Part shown: one piece after another, positions 7,370 to 14,474 of the stretch
Layout: each line of letters starts with the position of its first letter
Position numbering within the stretch: the stretch's first letter is position 1
Source: Chloroflexota bacterium
GTDB taxonomy: Bacteria > Chloroflexota > Anaerolineae > B4-G1 > SLSP01
Assembly: GCA_029555965.1 (NCBI GenBank)
Contig: JAKQHY010000015.1
Coordinates: 1-64,000 of the forward strand
Direction: 5' to 3'
Length of the DNA stretch: 64,000 nt
Position numbers and translations under genes: made by a program
Notes under the pieces: model-generated
The model's input: the letters and a program-made list of their open reading frames with translations, nothing else
Told to the model about the DNA's origin: nothing
The model's database searches: none

Positions 7370-7399
7370 TCAACCCGATCCCATGAAAGTACAAGGCTG

Positions 7400-7473
7400 T
7401 TTCACGCAAAGGCGCAAAGACGCAAAGTAAAAAACAAAAAAACTTGGCGAGCTTTGCGTCTTGGCGTGAAATT
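7400..7473. repeat. Inverted GCGCAAAG repeat tract
   Basis: TTTCACGC plus 8-bp GCAAAG-type units return as CTTTGCGTCTTGGCGTGAAA after an A-rich spacer, forming a long imperfect hairpin between the radical-SAM and DUF2997 genes. Confidence 0.75.
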
Positions 7474-7474
7474 G

Positions 7475-7684
7475 CTACCCGGCCTTCACCTGCTCCCAGT
7501 CCTGCGCGGCATCCGCCACGCCGGCGCTCGCTTCCGGCGTCATCTCGCGGGATTCGATCTGACCGCCGAGGGCCGCTTCCAACGCCTTCGTCACTTCCAG
7601 GCAGCGCCCCCCCTGGATGCCCCGCACTTCAATCCGCACCCGGCCATCTTTTTCAATGAAGACTTCGATTTCTTGGAGTTCCAT
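7475..7684 (-). CDS. DUF2997 family protein
   Basis: This 69-aa protein starts MELQEIEVFIEKDGRV and contains the pattern V-x-G-x2-G-x2-C (VRGIQGGRC) typical of DUF2997, a short family of unknown function. I chose the ATG at 7684 over the ORF-track start (7711) because GGGAG stands about seven bases before it. It lies between DUF1257 and the radical-SAM gene on one strand, separated from each by repeat tracts. The single conserved Cys could be a metal or cluster ligand, which is only a suggestion. Confidence 0.75.
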   Translation of the reverse strand: MELQEIEVFIEKDGRVRIEVRGIQGGRCLEVTKALEAALGGQIESREMTPEASAGVADAAQDWEQVKAG

Positions 7685-7706
7685 GTTCACGCTCCCTGCA
7701 AACAGG

Positions 7707-7765
7707 CTCAACGGATTAAACGGATTGAACGGAAAAATCCGTTGGATTCCGTTTCATCCGTTGAG
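7707..7765. repeat. CAACGGATT inverted repeat, second tract
   Basis: CTCAACGGATTAAACGGATTGAACGGA is followed by its imperfect reverse complement ending CCGTTGAG. Same family as 6727-6788. It lies between the DUF1257 and DUF2997 genes. Confidence 0.7.
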
Positions 7766-7772
7766 AAATTCT

Positions 7773-8147
7773 TTATGCCATCTGGCGCAACACCAGGTGA
7801 ACTTGCCCGCCGCGCTCGACTTGCTCCGAGACCATCTCAAAGCCCTGGGCCTGGAGCTTGTCGCACACGGCGTGGTAGGCGTAGCGCTGCGTCACTTCCT
7901 GCACAAATGTCTTCTGGTTGACGCCGCGCACGCCCCACCAGTCGGCCACCACCTCGTAGGCCTCGCCGCGTTTTTTGAAGCCGATGGGATACCCCTTGGT
8001 CTTGACTACCAGATCGGCCTCAGTACGCTGTCCGCCAAAACCCCGCACCTTGTTGCCTTCCTCATATTCGTATTTCAGGTCAGCCAGCGCCCGTTTGAGA
8101 TACTCCAATTCCACAATCTGCGTCTTGATGCGTGTAAAATGCGACAT
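7773..8147 (-). CDS. DUF1257 (Ycf35-like) protein
   Basis: This 124-aa protein starts MSHFTRIKTQIVELEYLKRA and includes the basic/aromatic stretch YPIGFKKRGEAYEVVADWWG, both typical of DUF1257. That family includes chloroplast/cyanobacterial Ycf35 and has no established biochemical role. The start was moved from 8192 to the ATG at 8147, which follows GGAGGAG; the extra 15 residues of the track ORF come from the neighbouring repeat. It is the first gene of the DUF1257-DUF2997-radical SAM set. Confidence 0.85.
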   Translation of the reverse strand: MSHFTRIKTQIVELEYLKRALADLKYEYEEGNKVRGFGGQRTEADLVVKTKGYPIGFKKRGEAYEVVADWWGVRGVNQKTFVQEVTQRYAYHAVCDKLQAQGFEMVSEQVERGGQVHLVLRQMA

Positions 8148-8173
8148 AGTGACTCCTCCGAGAATACAAGACT

Positions 8174-8242
8174 GTTTCACGCTAAGGCGCAAAGACGCAA
8201 AGTAAAAAAAACTTGGCGGGCTTGACGCCTTGGCGTGAGATT
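8174..8242. repeat. Inverted GCGCAAAG repeat tract, second copy
   Basis: TTTCACGCTAAGGCGCAAAGACGCAAAG returns as an imperfect reverse complement ending GGCGTGAGA. It fills the gap between DUF1257 and the aldo/keto reductase gene. Confidence 0.7.
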
Positions 8243-8246
8243 TTCA

Positions 8247-9260
8247 TCAGCGCGGCGACGCCGCCGTCAAGCGCGCGCCGTAGTTGAACGAGGTCGTCTC
8301 TTCGTTGCGGTCGGTGGCGGGCGGCGGCTCCGGCGAGAGGGCGGAGATTTCCGCGCGCATTTCGGGCGTCAGCAAGAGATCCAACGCGCCCAGCGAACCC
8401 TCCAACTGCGCCACATTGCGCGCGCCAATGATGGGCGCGGTGATCGCCGGGTGGCTCCCCACCCACGCAACGGCCAGACTGACCGGGTTGTACCCGTGCT
8501 CTTTTGCAAACTGCGTGAAATCTTCGGCGACCTGATACACCCACTCGGCGCCATAGCGTGTCTGGTACATCGCGTTACTCACCAACCGCCCGCCCTCCGG
8601 CTTCCGCGCGACGCCATACTTGCCGGTGAGCAATCCGCCGCCCAACGGGCTATACGGGATCACACCGAGGCCTTCGGACTGCGCCAGGGGCAGGATTTCC
8701 ACCTCCGCCTGCCGCTTGACGAGATTGTACATCGGTTGCAGGCAGGCAAACCTGGCCCACCCGTGCAACGCGGAGATACCCAACGCCTTGGCGATCTGCC
8801 ACGCGGCAAAGTTGCTGACCGCCGGGTAGAGTACCTTGCCCTGGCGGACCAGATCGTCCAGCGCCCAAAGCGTCTCCTCGAGGGGCGTGACTTCGTCAAA
8901 GCGGTGCAGAAAATAGAGATCAACGTAATCAGTGTTGAGCCGCTTCAGGCTTTGCGCGATGGAGTGCATGATGTGCTTGCGACTCGAACCGCGCGCGTTG
9001 ACGTCGTCGCCCATCGGGAAATGCACCTTGGTGGTGATGACCAGCTCGGCGCGCTGCCCCTGGATGAGTTTGCCCAGGATTTCCTCGGCGCGGCCATGCT
9101 GATAAACGTTGGCGCAGTCGAAGAAATTGATGCCCACATCGCGGCAGCGGTGGAACATAGCGGCGGACGTTTCCTCGTCCGCGTCGCCCCCAAAAGACAT
9201 CGTGCCAAAGCACAAAGGCGAGACCTTGACGCCTGTGTTGCCTAACAGCTTGTATTCCAT
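8247..9260 (-). CDS. Aldo/keto reductase
   Basis: This 337-aa TIM-barrel oxidoreductase should use NADPH to reduce aldehydes or ketones. The catalytic tetrad is visible: D48 and Y53 (FFDCANVY), K78 (ITTKVH) and H119 (YFLHRFD). The C-terminal cofactor-binding region carries IIGARNVAQLEGSLGA. The sequence resembles the YghZ/Tas-like branch, so the substrate cannot be assigned. AGGAGGT lies eight bases before the ATG. It stands alone, flanked by repeats on both sides. Confidence 0.92.
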   Translation of the reverse strand: MEYKLLGNTGVKVSPLCFGTMSFGGDADEETSAAMFHRCRDVGINFFDCANVYQHGRAEEILGKLIQGQRAELVITTKVHFPMGDDVNARGSSRKHIMHSIAQSLKRLNTDYVDLYFLHRFDEVTPLEETLWALDDLVRQGKVLYPAVSNFAAWQIAKALGISALHGWARFACLQPMYNLVKRQAEVEILPLAQSEGLGVIPYSPLGGGLLTGKYGVARKPEGGRLVSNAMYQTRYGAEWVYQVAEDFTQFAKEHGYNPVSLAVAWVGSHPAITAPIIGARNVAQLEGSLGALDLLLTPEMRAEISALSPEPPPATDRNEETTSFNYGARLTAASPR

Positions 9261-9271
9261 AGCTACCTCCT

Positions 9272-9310
9272 AAAAACAGGGATTGGGAATTAGGGGTTGA
9301 GGATTAGGGC
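9272..9310. repeat. Short GGATTAGGG-type repeat
   Basis: GGATTGGGAATTAGGGGTTGAGGATTAGGG consists of degenerate G/A/T-rich units in the 85-bp gap upstream of the reductase gene. No gene is present there. Confidence 0.5.
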
Positions 9311-9345
9311 GCGCCCCAGTCCATAAGCCCCGATCTCCCCAATGT

Positions 9346-9996
9346 TTACCACTGAATGGGGACGCCCCCGTGTTCAGCCAGATAAGCGTTAGTCTTTGAA
9401 AAGTGCTTGCAGCCGAAGAATCCCTGATGGGCCGACAGCGGCGAGGGGTGGACGGATTCCAGGATCAGGTGACGGGCGGCGTCAATGAGGGCGCGCTTGG
9501 ACTGCGCGTGGCGGCCCCACAAAATGAAGACCAGGTGCTCGCGCTTGCAACTCAACTCGGCGATGATCTGATCGGTCAGGACGTGCCAGCCCAAATCCTT
9601 GTGCGAGGCGGCCCGGCCCGCCTCGACGGTAAGCGCGGCATTGAGCAGCAGCACTCCCTGCTCCGCCCAGCGCGTTAGATCGGGGGAGAAGGTTTGCGGT
9701 TGACCGCCATACACATCCATTTCGATTTCCTTAAAAATATTCAGCAGGGAGGGCGGCGCCTTCACTCCCTGGGGCACAGAAAACGCCAGTCCGTTCGCTT
9801 GACCCGGTCCGTGATACGGGTCCTGGCCGACAATGACCACCTGCACGCGCTCAAATGGCAGTGTTTCCAGCGCGTAGAAAGTGCGCTCGCGGGGCGGATA
9901 CACCGTCGTCTGCACGCGGCGCGCGTCCGCCTTTGCCAGCATCTCCAAATGATAGCCGGTCTGCATCAAAGGAATCGTCTCCTGCCAGGTCTGCAT
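9346..9996 (-). CDS. ung: Uracil-DNA glycosylase (family 1)
   Basis: This 216-aa enzyme starts base-excision repair by removing uracil from DNA. Motif A is GQDPYHG with catalytic D59, and motif B is HPSPLSA (His ~183), both exactly as in family 1. The ORF-track start at 10212 is rejected: its first ~50 residues translate a MITE, while the ATG at 9996 has GGAGGT at good spacing. A likely promoter lies at 10026-10053. It is monocistronic. Confidence 0.96.
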   Translation of the reverse strand: MQTWQETIPLMQTGYHLEMLAKADARRVQTTVYPPRERTFYALETLPFERVQVVIVGQDPYHGPGQANGLAFSVPQGVKAPPSLLNIFKEIEMDVYGGQPQTFSPDLTRWAEQGVLLLNAALTVEAGRAASHKDLGWHVLTDQIIAELSCKREHLVFILWGRHAQSKRALIDAARHLILESVHPSPLSAHQGFFGCKHFSKTNAYLAEHGGVPIQW

Positions 9997-10025
9997 AGAT
10001 ACCTCCGTGGGTTGAGTTTGGCCTA

Positions 10026-10053
10026 AGTTTAGTGCAGATCGGGGTTTGGGCAA
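10026..10053 (-). promoter_or_regulatory. Predicted ung promoter
   Basis: Minus strand TTGCCC (10048-10053), 16-bp spacer, TAAACT (10026-10031), about 30 bp before the ung start codon. Confidence 0.45.
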
Positions 10054-10081
10054 GTGCAAAGTCCGTCGCCGCAAAACACCT

Positions 10082-10261
10082 TTAGAATCTATCCGAAAAT
10101 TCGTTTTGGCCCGCGATTTGCGCCTAAAGGCGCGGTTTGAAGGGTATTTTTTCGTTGGCGGGCTGCGCCCGCCAACGAAAAAATACCTTCCTGAAAGCGG
10201 CTTTAGCCGCAAGGCCTGACGTAGTGGTACAACATCGCCATAATTTTCGGATAGGTTCTTA
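10082..10261 (-). mobile_element. MITE-like element, copy 2 (inverted relative to copy 1)
   Basis: The terminal repeats match copy 1, TTAGAATCTATCCGAAAATT here at the left and the complement of TAAGAACCTATCCGAAAATT at the right, and most of the interior agrees. The central stem is kept by a paired change: GTGGGCGGGC/GCCCGCCCAC in copy 1 is GTTGGCGGGC/GCCCGCCAAC here. The small AGCGGC hairpin of copy 1 has been lost. Its right end abuts another repeat element. Confidence 0.75.
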
Positions 10262-10380
10262 GGACTTACGCACGGATGGCGCTTTTGCAGCGCAGAACAC
10301 GCTGAGGCCGCTGAGATCCTATAAAAATCTCTGCGCGCTTTGTGTATTCTGCAGTAATACTCACTGGATTGCGTCAGTTC
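10261..10380 (+). repeat. Second interspersed element (AGGACTTACG ends), copy A
   Basis: It begins AGGACTTACGCA and ends in the imperfect inverse TGCGTCAGTTCT. The core CGCTGAGGCCGCTGAGA...TAAAAATCTCTGCG is shared with 43918-44014. The element is non-coding and hairpin-rich, and touches the preceding MITE with no gap. Confidence 0.6.
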
Positions 10381-10550
10381 TAGCCTTTAAAAATCCGGGC
10401 TTTGGCCGTCTTCTGCGCCGCAATCATATATTCCGCATCGCTTAATACGACAAATTTTCCTCTCAACTGGTATGCAACATATAGGGGTAATATCAAATCT
10501 TCTCGTAAAACGGCTTGTAAAATTTTCAAATACCTGATATAATACAACTG
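10380..10550 (-). pseudogene. Remnant of an unrecognised gene
   Basis: The minus strand reads about 55 codons of protein-like sequence (for example REDLILPLYVAYQLRGKF and LSDAEYMIAAQKTAKARI) ending at TAG 10380-10382. Upstream the frame closes at a stop near 10567 with no ATG between, so a start is missing. I do not recognise the family. Its 3' end touches the AGGACTTACG element, which may have cut it. A short TTG-started gene is possible. Confidence 0.35.
10515..10543 (+). promoter_or_regulatory. Predicted promoter of the surface-protein operon
   Basis: TTGTAA (10515-10520), 17-bp spacer, perfect TATAAT (10538-10543), about 57 bp before the first start codon. Confidence 0.7.
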
Positions 10551-10599
10551 GTCTGTTATACCCCCAACCTAAGCCAGGGATTGACTACACAGGAGGAGC

Positions 10600-11181
10600 A
10601 TGATGAAAATACTGCATCGGGGAATATTGGGCGCCGCCATGGTGTTATTGGTATTGTTGGCCGCGATTCCTGTAGTCTGGGCTACACCGGAACAAAGTCT
10701 GCACAATCAATCTATTCCAACCCGCACATCTGCGCCGCCGCAGACCGAGCCGGCCCCCACGCCAGTGATGGCAGCCTCTGGCCCACAACGAAATTTGGAT
10801 GCCGCGTTCTCGCAGACGGCCGACGCGACCCCCACGCCAGAACCACCCAAGTCCCATTCCGGCGCGCTGCCGGCCCTGCCCGATCTGCCGGACATCGCCG
10901 CGCTGCCGGGACGGCAAACGGGAGCATCGGACGGCTCCGGCGCAGGCGATCAAGCCGGCGACATCGCCGGCATTCCCGAGCACCCCGCAAACGGGCCAAA
11001 CGCGCTTCCCTTTGAAGATTCCTCGTCTGAAAATATTCAGGCCGACCACAGCCCTTTACGGTGGCTATTCCCCGGACACTCGGCTTCACAGCCACTTGCA
11101 TTGCCCGCACTTTTGGGCATGAGTCTGCTGATATTGGGCATTGGACTGTTAGTCTTTGCTGGACGCCACTCTGCGAAGTAA
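10600..11181 (+). CDS. Secreted/anchored Pro-rich surface protein, function unknown
   Basis: This 193-aa protein has an N-terminal signal peptide (hydrophobic run AAMVLLVLLAAIPVVWA), a long low-complexity Pro/Ala/Thr/Asp-rich stalk, and a C-terminal transmembrane segment (GMSLLILGIGLLVFAG) followed by RHSAK. This is the plan of a cell-surface stalk held by its C-terminus; no LPXTG is present. Two ATG codons stand in tandem, and the second (10603) has better spacing to AGGAGG. It is the first of three consecutive exported-protein genes. No enzymatic domain was seen. Confidence 0.75.
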   Translation: MMKILHRGILGAAMVLLVLLAAIPVVWATPEQSLHNQSIPTRTSAPPQTEPAPTPVMAASGPQRNLDAAFSQTADATPTPEPPKSHSGALPALPDLPDIAALPGRQTGASDGSGAGDQAGDIAGIPEHPANGPNALPFEDSSSENIQADHSPLRWLFPGHSASQPLALPALLGMSLLILGIGLLVFAGRHSAK

Positions 11182-11236
11182 TCGGACGCTGGCATCGCCC
11201 GGCTCATCATGCAGCCATAGGGTAAAGGGGAACGCG

Positions 11237-13915
11237 ATGAAAATGTATATAGACAAGAAGACTCTCTGTGTGTTTCTGTCATTGACGCTGGTGTTGACGC
11301 TGGCGCTAGGCTTGAGCCACAGCAAGCCGGTGCGGGCGGCCACCCTGACCGTGGATGGAACATGTACCGATTCCAACGGGGATGGGCTGTGCGACGACGG
11401 CGTGACCTACAAAACGATCCAGGCAGCCGTCAACGCCGCCGTAGCCGGGGACACGGTGCAAGTGCTGCCGGCCACGTATCCCGAACGGGTGCTGATTGAC
11501 AAGCCACTCATCGTCAACGGCGATCCCGGCGACCTGGCGACGGCCGGGCCGGGCGGCAATGCGCCCATTGTGGACGGCGGCGGCGCGGCCGGCTACGGCT
11601 TCCGCATCGCGGCGGGCGTGGATAACGTCAGCGTCAGCGGGTTCATCATCCAGAATTATGGCGCCGGCCCGGAATCCGCCGGCGGTCAATCGGCGGGCGT
11701 GGGCGCCGTCAACCCCACACTGGATCCGACCACGGCGATCACGGTGAGCGACAATCGCTTTGAAGACATCAACTGGGCTTCGGTCTTCTTCTTCAACGGC
11801 GGGCAAAGCACCTTCCAAAACATCGCCATTCAGTACAACGTAGTCAACGTTGGTCCCTGGGCTTTGGACACCAACGTCTACGGTATCGAGTGTACGAACT
11901 GCGCCAACGCGACCATCGCCCACAACGTGGTCTCCGGCGGCGCCAACGGCATCGTGCTTTCGGCGCAGGGGTCGCCCGCGTATCCGGTGACAGCCGCCGA
12001 CAATGCCATCCTCAACAATGAGGTGCGCAACGCCGACGAAGGCGACATCCTGCTGATGAGCTACGACCCCACCTGGACGACCGGCGCGCCGCGCTTGCAG
12101 GGGACGCGCATTGAGGGCAATACCCTGACCAACGATGGGACGCTGGGCGTCCAGGGCAACAGCGCCATCCTGGTCTATTCCTACGAAAACGGCGTGCTGG
12201 ACGGGTTGAGCGTGCTCAACAACACCATCACCGTGGCCCATTGCGACAACATCCCCCTGGATTTGGCGACGGCGTCCAATATCACGCTGGACGGCAACGC
12301 CATCACCGTGGCGAATCCGGTCGTGGCCGGGCGCGTGCTGTATCTGAACACGGTGGGTGGAAGCCACATCAATGTGCTCAACAATCAGATTGCCATTCAG
12401 GGCGTGACGACGGCGGAACACTTCCACGCAGTAGATTTGAACGGCGGCGAGGCGCCGGGCGCGCGCAGCCGTAGCGGGGCGGGCGTGTGGAGCATCCAAC
12501 ACGCGTTCCCGCTGCCCACCGCAAAGCGTACCCACGCCGTGACCAGCCGCCCCGGGTTTGAGGGCGCGCGCATCTCCGGCAACACCTTCACCAGCGAGCG
12601 CGTGGGCGCGCACAGCGCGGGCGTCCGCCTGCGCGAAACCCTGCCGGCCACCGCCACGGTGAGCGTGCTGAACAACACCATCCGCGGCTTCTACAGCGGC
12701 ATCTGGCCCAACGCCCCGCTGAACTTCTACGTCCGCGACAATCAACTGCTGCAAAACGACTACGGCCTCCTCACCTCCGGCAGCGGGTACAAACTCAACC
12801 TGATCGCCACCGGGAACGTCATCAGCGGCAACGGCGTCGCCGGCATCGCGCTGGCGGCCGGCGGCCCGATCTCGGCCACGTTGGGCGGGAGCCTGGCTGC
12901 CGCGAACACCTTCCGCAACAACGGGCCGGGCGGCGCGCTCAACCTCCGGGTCGAGCTGCCCGCCAGCAATCCCATCGTGGAAGCGACCTTCAACGACTGG
13001 GGGCCTACGGATGTCTGCGACATCGCCGCCACTTTCGACGAGCGCAGCGGCGTCCGATTGGTCCATTATTATGATATGCTGGCGGCAGCGGCCCCCACCA
13101 TCATCCCGGCGGATAACGCGACCCCGTCGCACATCACGGGAACGCTGACGGGTCTCTACGCCCCGGCGGGCAACGTGGTCAGCTTTACCACCAACCTGGG
13201 CGTCCTGACCCCGGAAACGGACCTCGCCGACGTTGCCGGCGAAGCGCACAGCGCGCTGCGCTCGGACACGGAGGGCACGGCCACCGTCGTCGCTACGGCG
13301 GGGATGGCCTGCGCCTATACCGAAGCGGATCAGGTGGCGGTGGTCGTCCGCAACGCCGGACCTGGCCCCCATCTCGTCTATCTGCCGCTGGTCATGCGCA
13401 ACTACACCCCGCTGCCCGATCTGGTCGTCACGGCGCTTGAGGCCAGCAGCTATGGCGTCACTGTCACCATCGAGAACTGGGGCAACGCGGCAGTGGATGA
13501 CGCCTTCTGGGTAGATGTCTACATCAACCCGGACACCGTCCCCCAGAGCGTCAACGAAATCTGGATGTACGTGGGGGATTACGGGCTGGCCTGGGGCGTC
13601 CCGACCAACCTCACGCCCATGAGACCGCGCGACGTGCTGACCCTGACCATCGGCGACGCCTACTACTACCCCGAATACAGCAACGTGACCTGGCCGTTGA
13701 CCGCCAGCACCGTGCTCTATGCGCAGGTGGACTCCAACAACCCCGGCATTGTCTTTGGCGCAGTGTTGGAAAATCACGAGGCCGAGGAACGCCCCTACAA
13801 CAACATCTTTGGCCCGGTGCAGCCGTCCGTCATCCAACGTCAAGGGACGCCGCCCTCCACGGGAGGAGCGCGCCCGCGACCGGACGCCCTGCCGCCGCGA
13901 CCCTCGCATCCATAA
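11237..13915 (+). CDS. Secreted parallel beta-helix protein with Ig-like and CARDB-like domains
   Basis: The protein has 892 aa. A signal peptide (residues ~8-35) is followed by a DUF1565/NosD-like right-handed beta-helix (~40-590, starting DGVTYKTIQAAVNAA and then repeated ISGN/VLNN turns). An Ig-like domain (~620-705) follows, then the motif YLPLVMRNY (~714), which I recognise as recurrent in Chloroflexota exported proteins, and a CARDB-like domain (VVTALEASSYGVTVTIENWG) near the end. The tail is Pro-rich. Start 11237 was chosen over 11156 because AAGGGGA precedes it and the signal peptide begins there. It probably binds or modifies carbohydrate at the cell surface; no catalytic residues could be assigned. 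Confidence 0.85.
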   Translation: MKMYIDKKTLCVFLSLTLVLTLALGLSHSKPVRAATLTVDGTCTDSNGDGLCDDGVTYKTIQAAVNAAVAGDTVQVLPATYPERVLIDKPLIVNGDPGDLATAGPGGNAPIVDGGGAAGYGFRIAAGVDNVSVSGFIIQNYGAGPESAGGQSAGVGAVNPTLDPTTAITVSDNRFEDINWASVFFFNGGQSTFQNIAIQYNVVNVGPWALDTNVYGIECTNCANATIAHNVVSGGANGIVLSAQGSPAYPVTAADNAILNNEVRNADEGDILLMSYDPTWTTGAPRLQGTRIEGNTLTNDGTLGVQGNSAILVYSYENGVLDGLSVLNNTITVAHCDNIPLDLATASNITLDGNAITVANPVVAGRVLYLNTVGGSHINVLNNQIAIQGVTTAEHFHAVDLNGGEAPGARSRSGAGVWSIQHAFPLPTAKRTHAVTSRPGFEGARISGNTFTSERVGAHSAGVRLRETLPATATVSVLNNTIRGFYSGIWPNAPLNFYVRDNQLLQNDYGLLTSGSGYKLNLIATGNVISGNGVAGIALAAGGPISATLGGSLAAANTFRNNGPGGALNLRVELPASNPIVEATFNDWGPTDVCDIAATFDERSGVRLVHYYDMLAAAAPTIIPADNATPSHITGTLTGLYAPAGNVVSFTTNLGVLTPETDLADVAGEAHSALRSDTEGTATVVATAGMACAYTEADQVAVVVRNAGPGPHLVYLPLVMRNYTPLPDLVVTALEASSYGVTVTIENWGNAAVDDAFWVDVYINPDTVPQSVNEIWMYVGDYGLAWGVPTNLTPMRPRDVLTLTIGDAYYYPEYSNVTWPLTASTVLYAQVDSNNPGIVFGAVLENHEAEERPYNNIFGPVQPSVIQRQGTPPSTGGARPRPDALPPRPSHP

Positions 13916-13941
13916 AGCGCTCAGGAAAGGAGAGGAGACTC

Positions 13942-14334
13942 ATGCCCACAAAAAATACCCACCATCTGCACGCCTGGAAACTTTTCGCCGGCGGCCTGGC
14001 CGTTGTGCTGGCCCTGCTCATTGGCCCCTTGTGGCTGCAATCCGTCACGCTGGCGGCGCCACAGGCGCAGGGAACCCTGCCGCCGCGCTACACGCCCACG
14101 CCCGAAGCCACCGCGGTCACGCCCACCACCCCACCGCCCACCACCCCACCCACCACCCCGCAGGCCACCGAGTCCCCTGGCCCGCAGACCCCCGCCACCA
14201 TCCTGCTGCCGGACACAGGCAGCGCCTTGACCGCGCCGGGGTTTGTTATTGCCGGCCTATCTCTGACCATCCTGGGCGTCACCCGCCTGGCATCGCATAA
14301 AAACCGGCGCGAGCAGCGCAAGGAAACCCAATAA
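13942..14334 (+). CDS. Small LPXTG-type cell-wall-sorted surface protein
   Basis: This 130-aa protein consists of a signal peptide (~15-38), a Pro/Thr-rich stalk (TPTTPPPTTPPTTP-like), then LPDTG, a hydrophobic segment (APGFVIAGLSLTILG) and a basic tail (HKNRREQRK). This is a complete sortase sorting signal. It implies covalent anchoring or at least a sortase-like enzyme elsewhere, since no sortase gene is in the window. GGAGAGGAG precedes the ATG. It lies 26 bp after the beta-helix gene and is probably in the same operon. Confidence 0.8.
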   Translation: MPTKNTHHLHAWKLFAGGLAVVLALLIGPLWLQSVTLAAPQAQGTLPPRYTPTPEATAVTPTTPPPTTPPTTPQATESPGPQTPATILLPDTGSALTAPGFVIAGLSLTILGVTRLASHKNRREQRKETQ

Positions 14335-14338
14335 AAAG

Positions 14339-14456
14339 CCCAACGTTCCAACGTTCCAACGTCCCAACGTCCCAACGTTCCAACGTTCCAACGTTCCAAC
14401 GTCCCAACGTCCCAACGTCCCAACGTTCCAACGTTCCAACGTCCCAACGTTTAAAC
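14339..14456. repeat. 9-bp minisatellite AACGTTCCA, tract 1
   Basis: About thirteen tandem units alternate AACGTTCCA and AACGTCCCA between the LPDTG gene and the dehydratase gene. Antisense ORFs reading RWNVGTLE are translations of this tract. Confidence 0.95.
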
Positions 14457-14474
14457 GCCTCAAGGAGGATTGCT

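Noticed and set aside
10000-10212. N-terminal extension of uracil-DNA glycosylase in the ORF track
   Set aside because: It translates MITE sequence; a better start with Shine-Dalgarno is at 9996.
11306-13909. 867-aa antisense ORF opposite the beta-helix gene
   Set aside because: It shadows the codon pattern of the GC-rich sense gene; its translation is low-complexity Arg/Gly/His/Asp-rich with no domain.
14339-14456. Possible CRISPR array
   Set aside because: Units are 9 bp, contiguous, and there are no unique spacers or cas genes.
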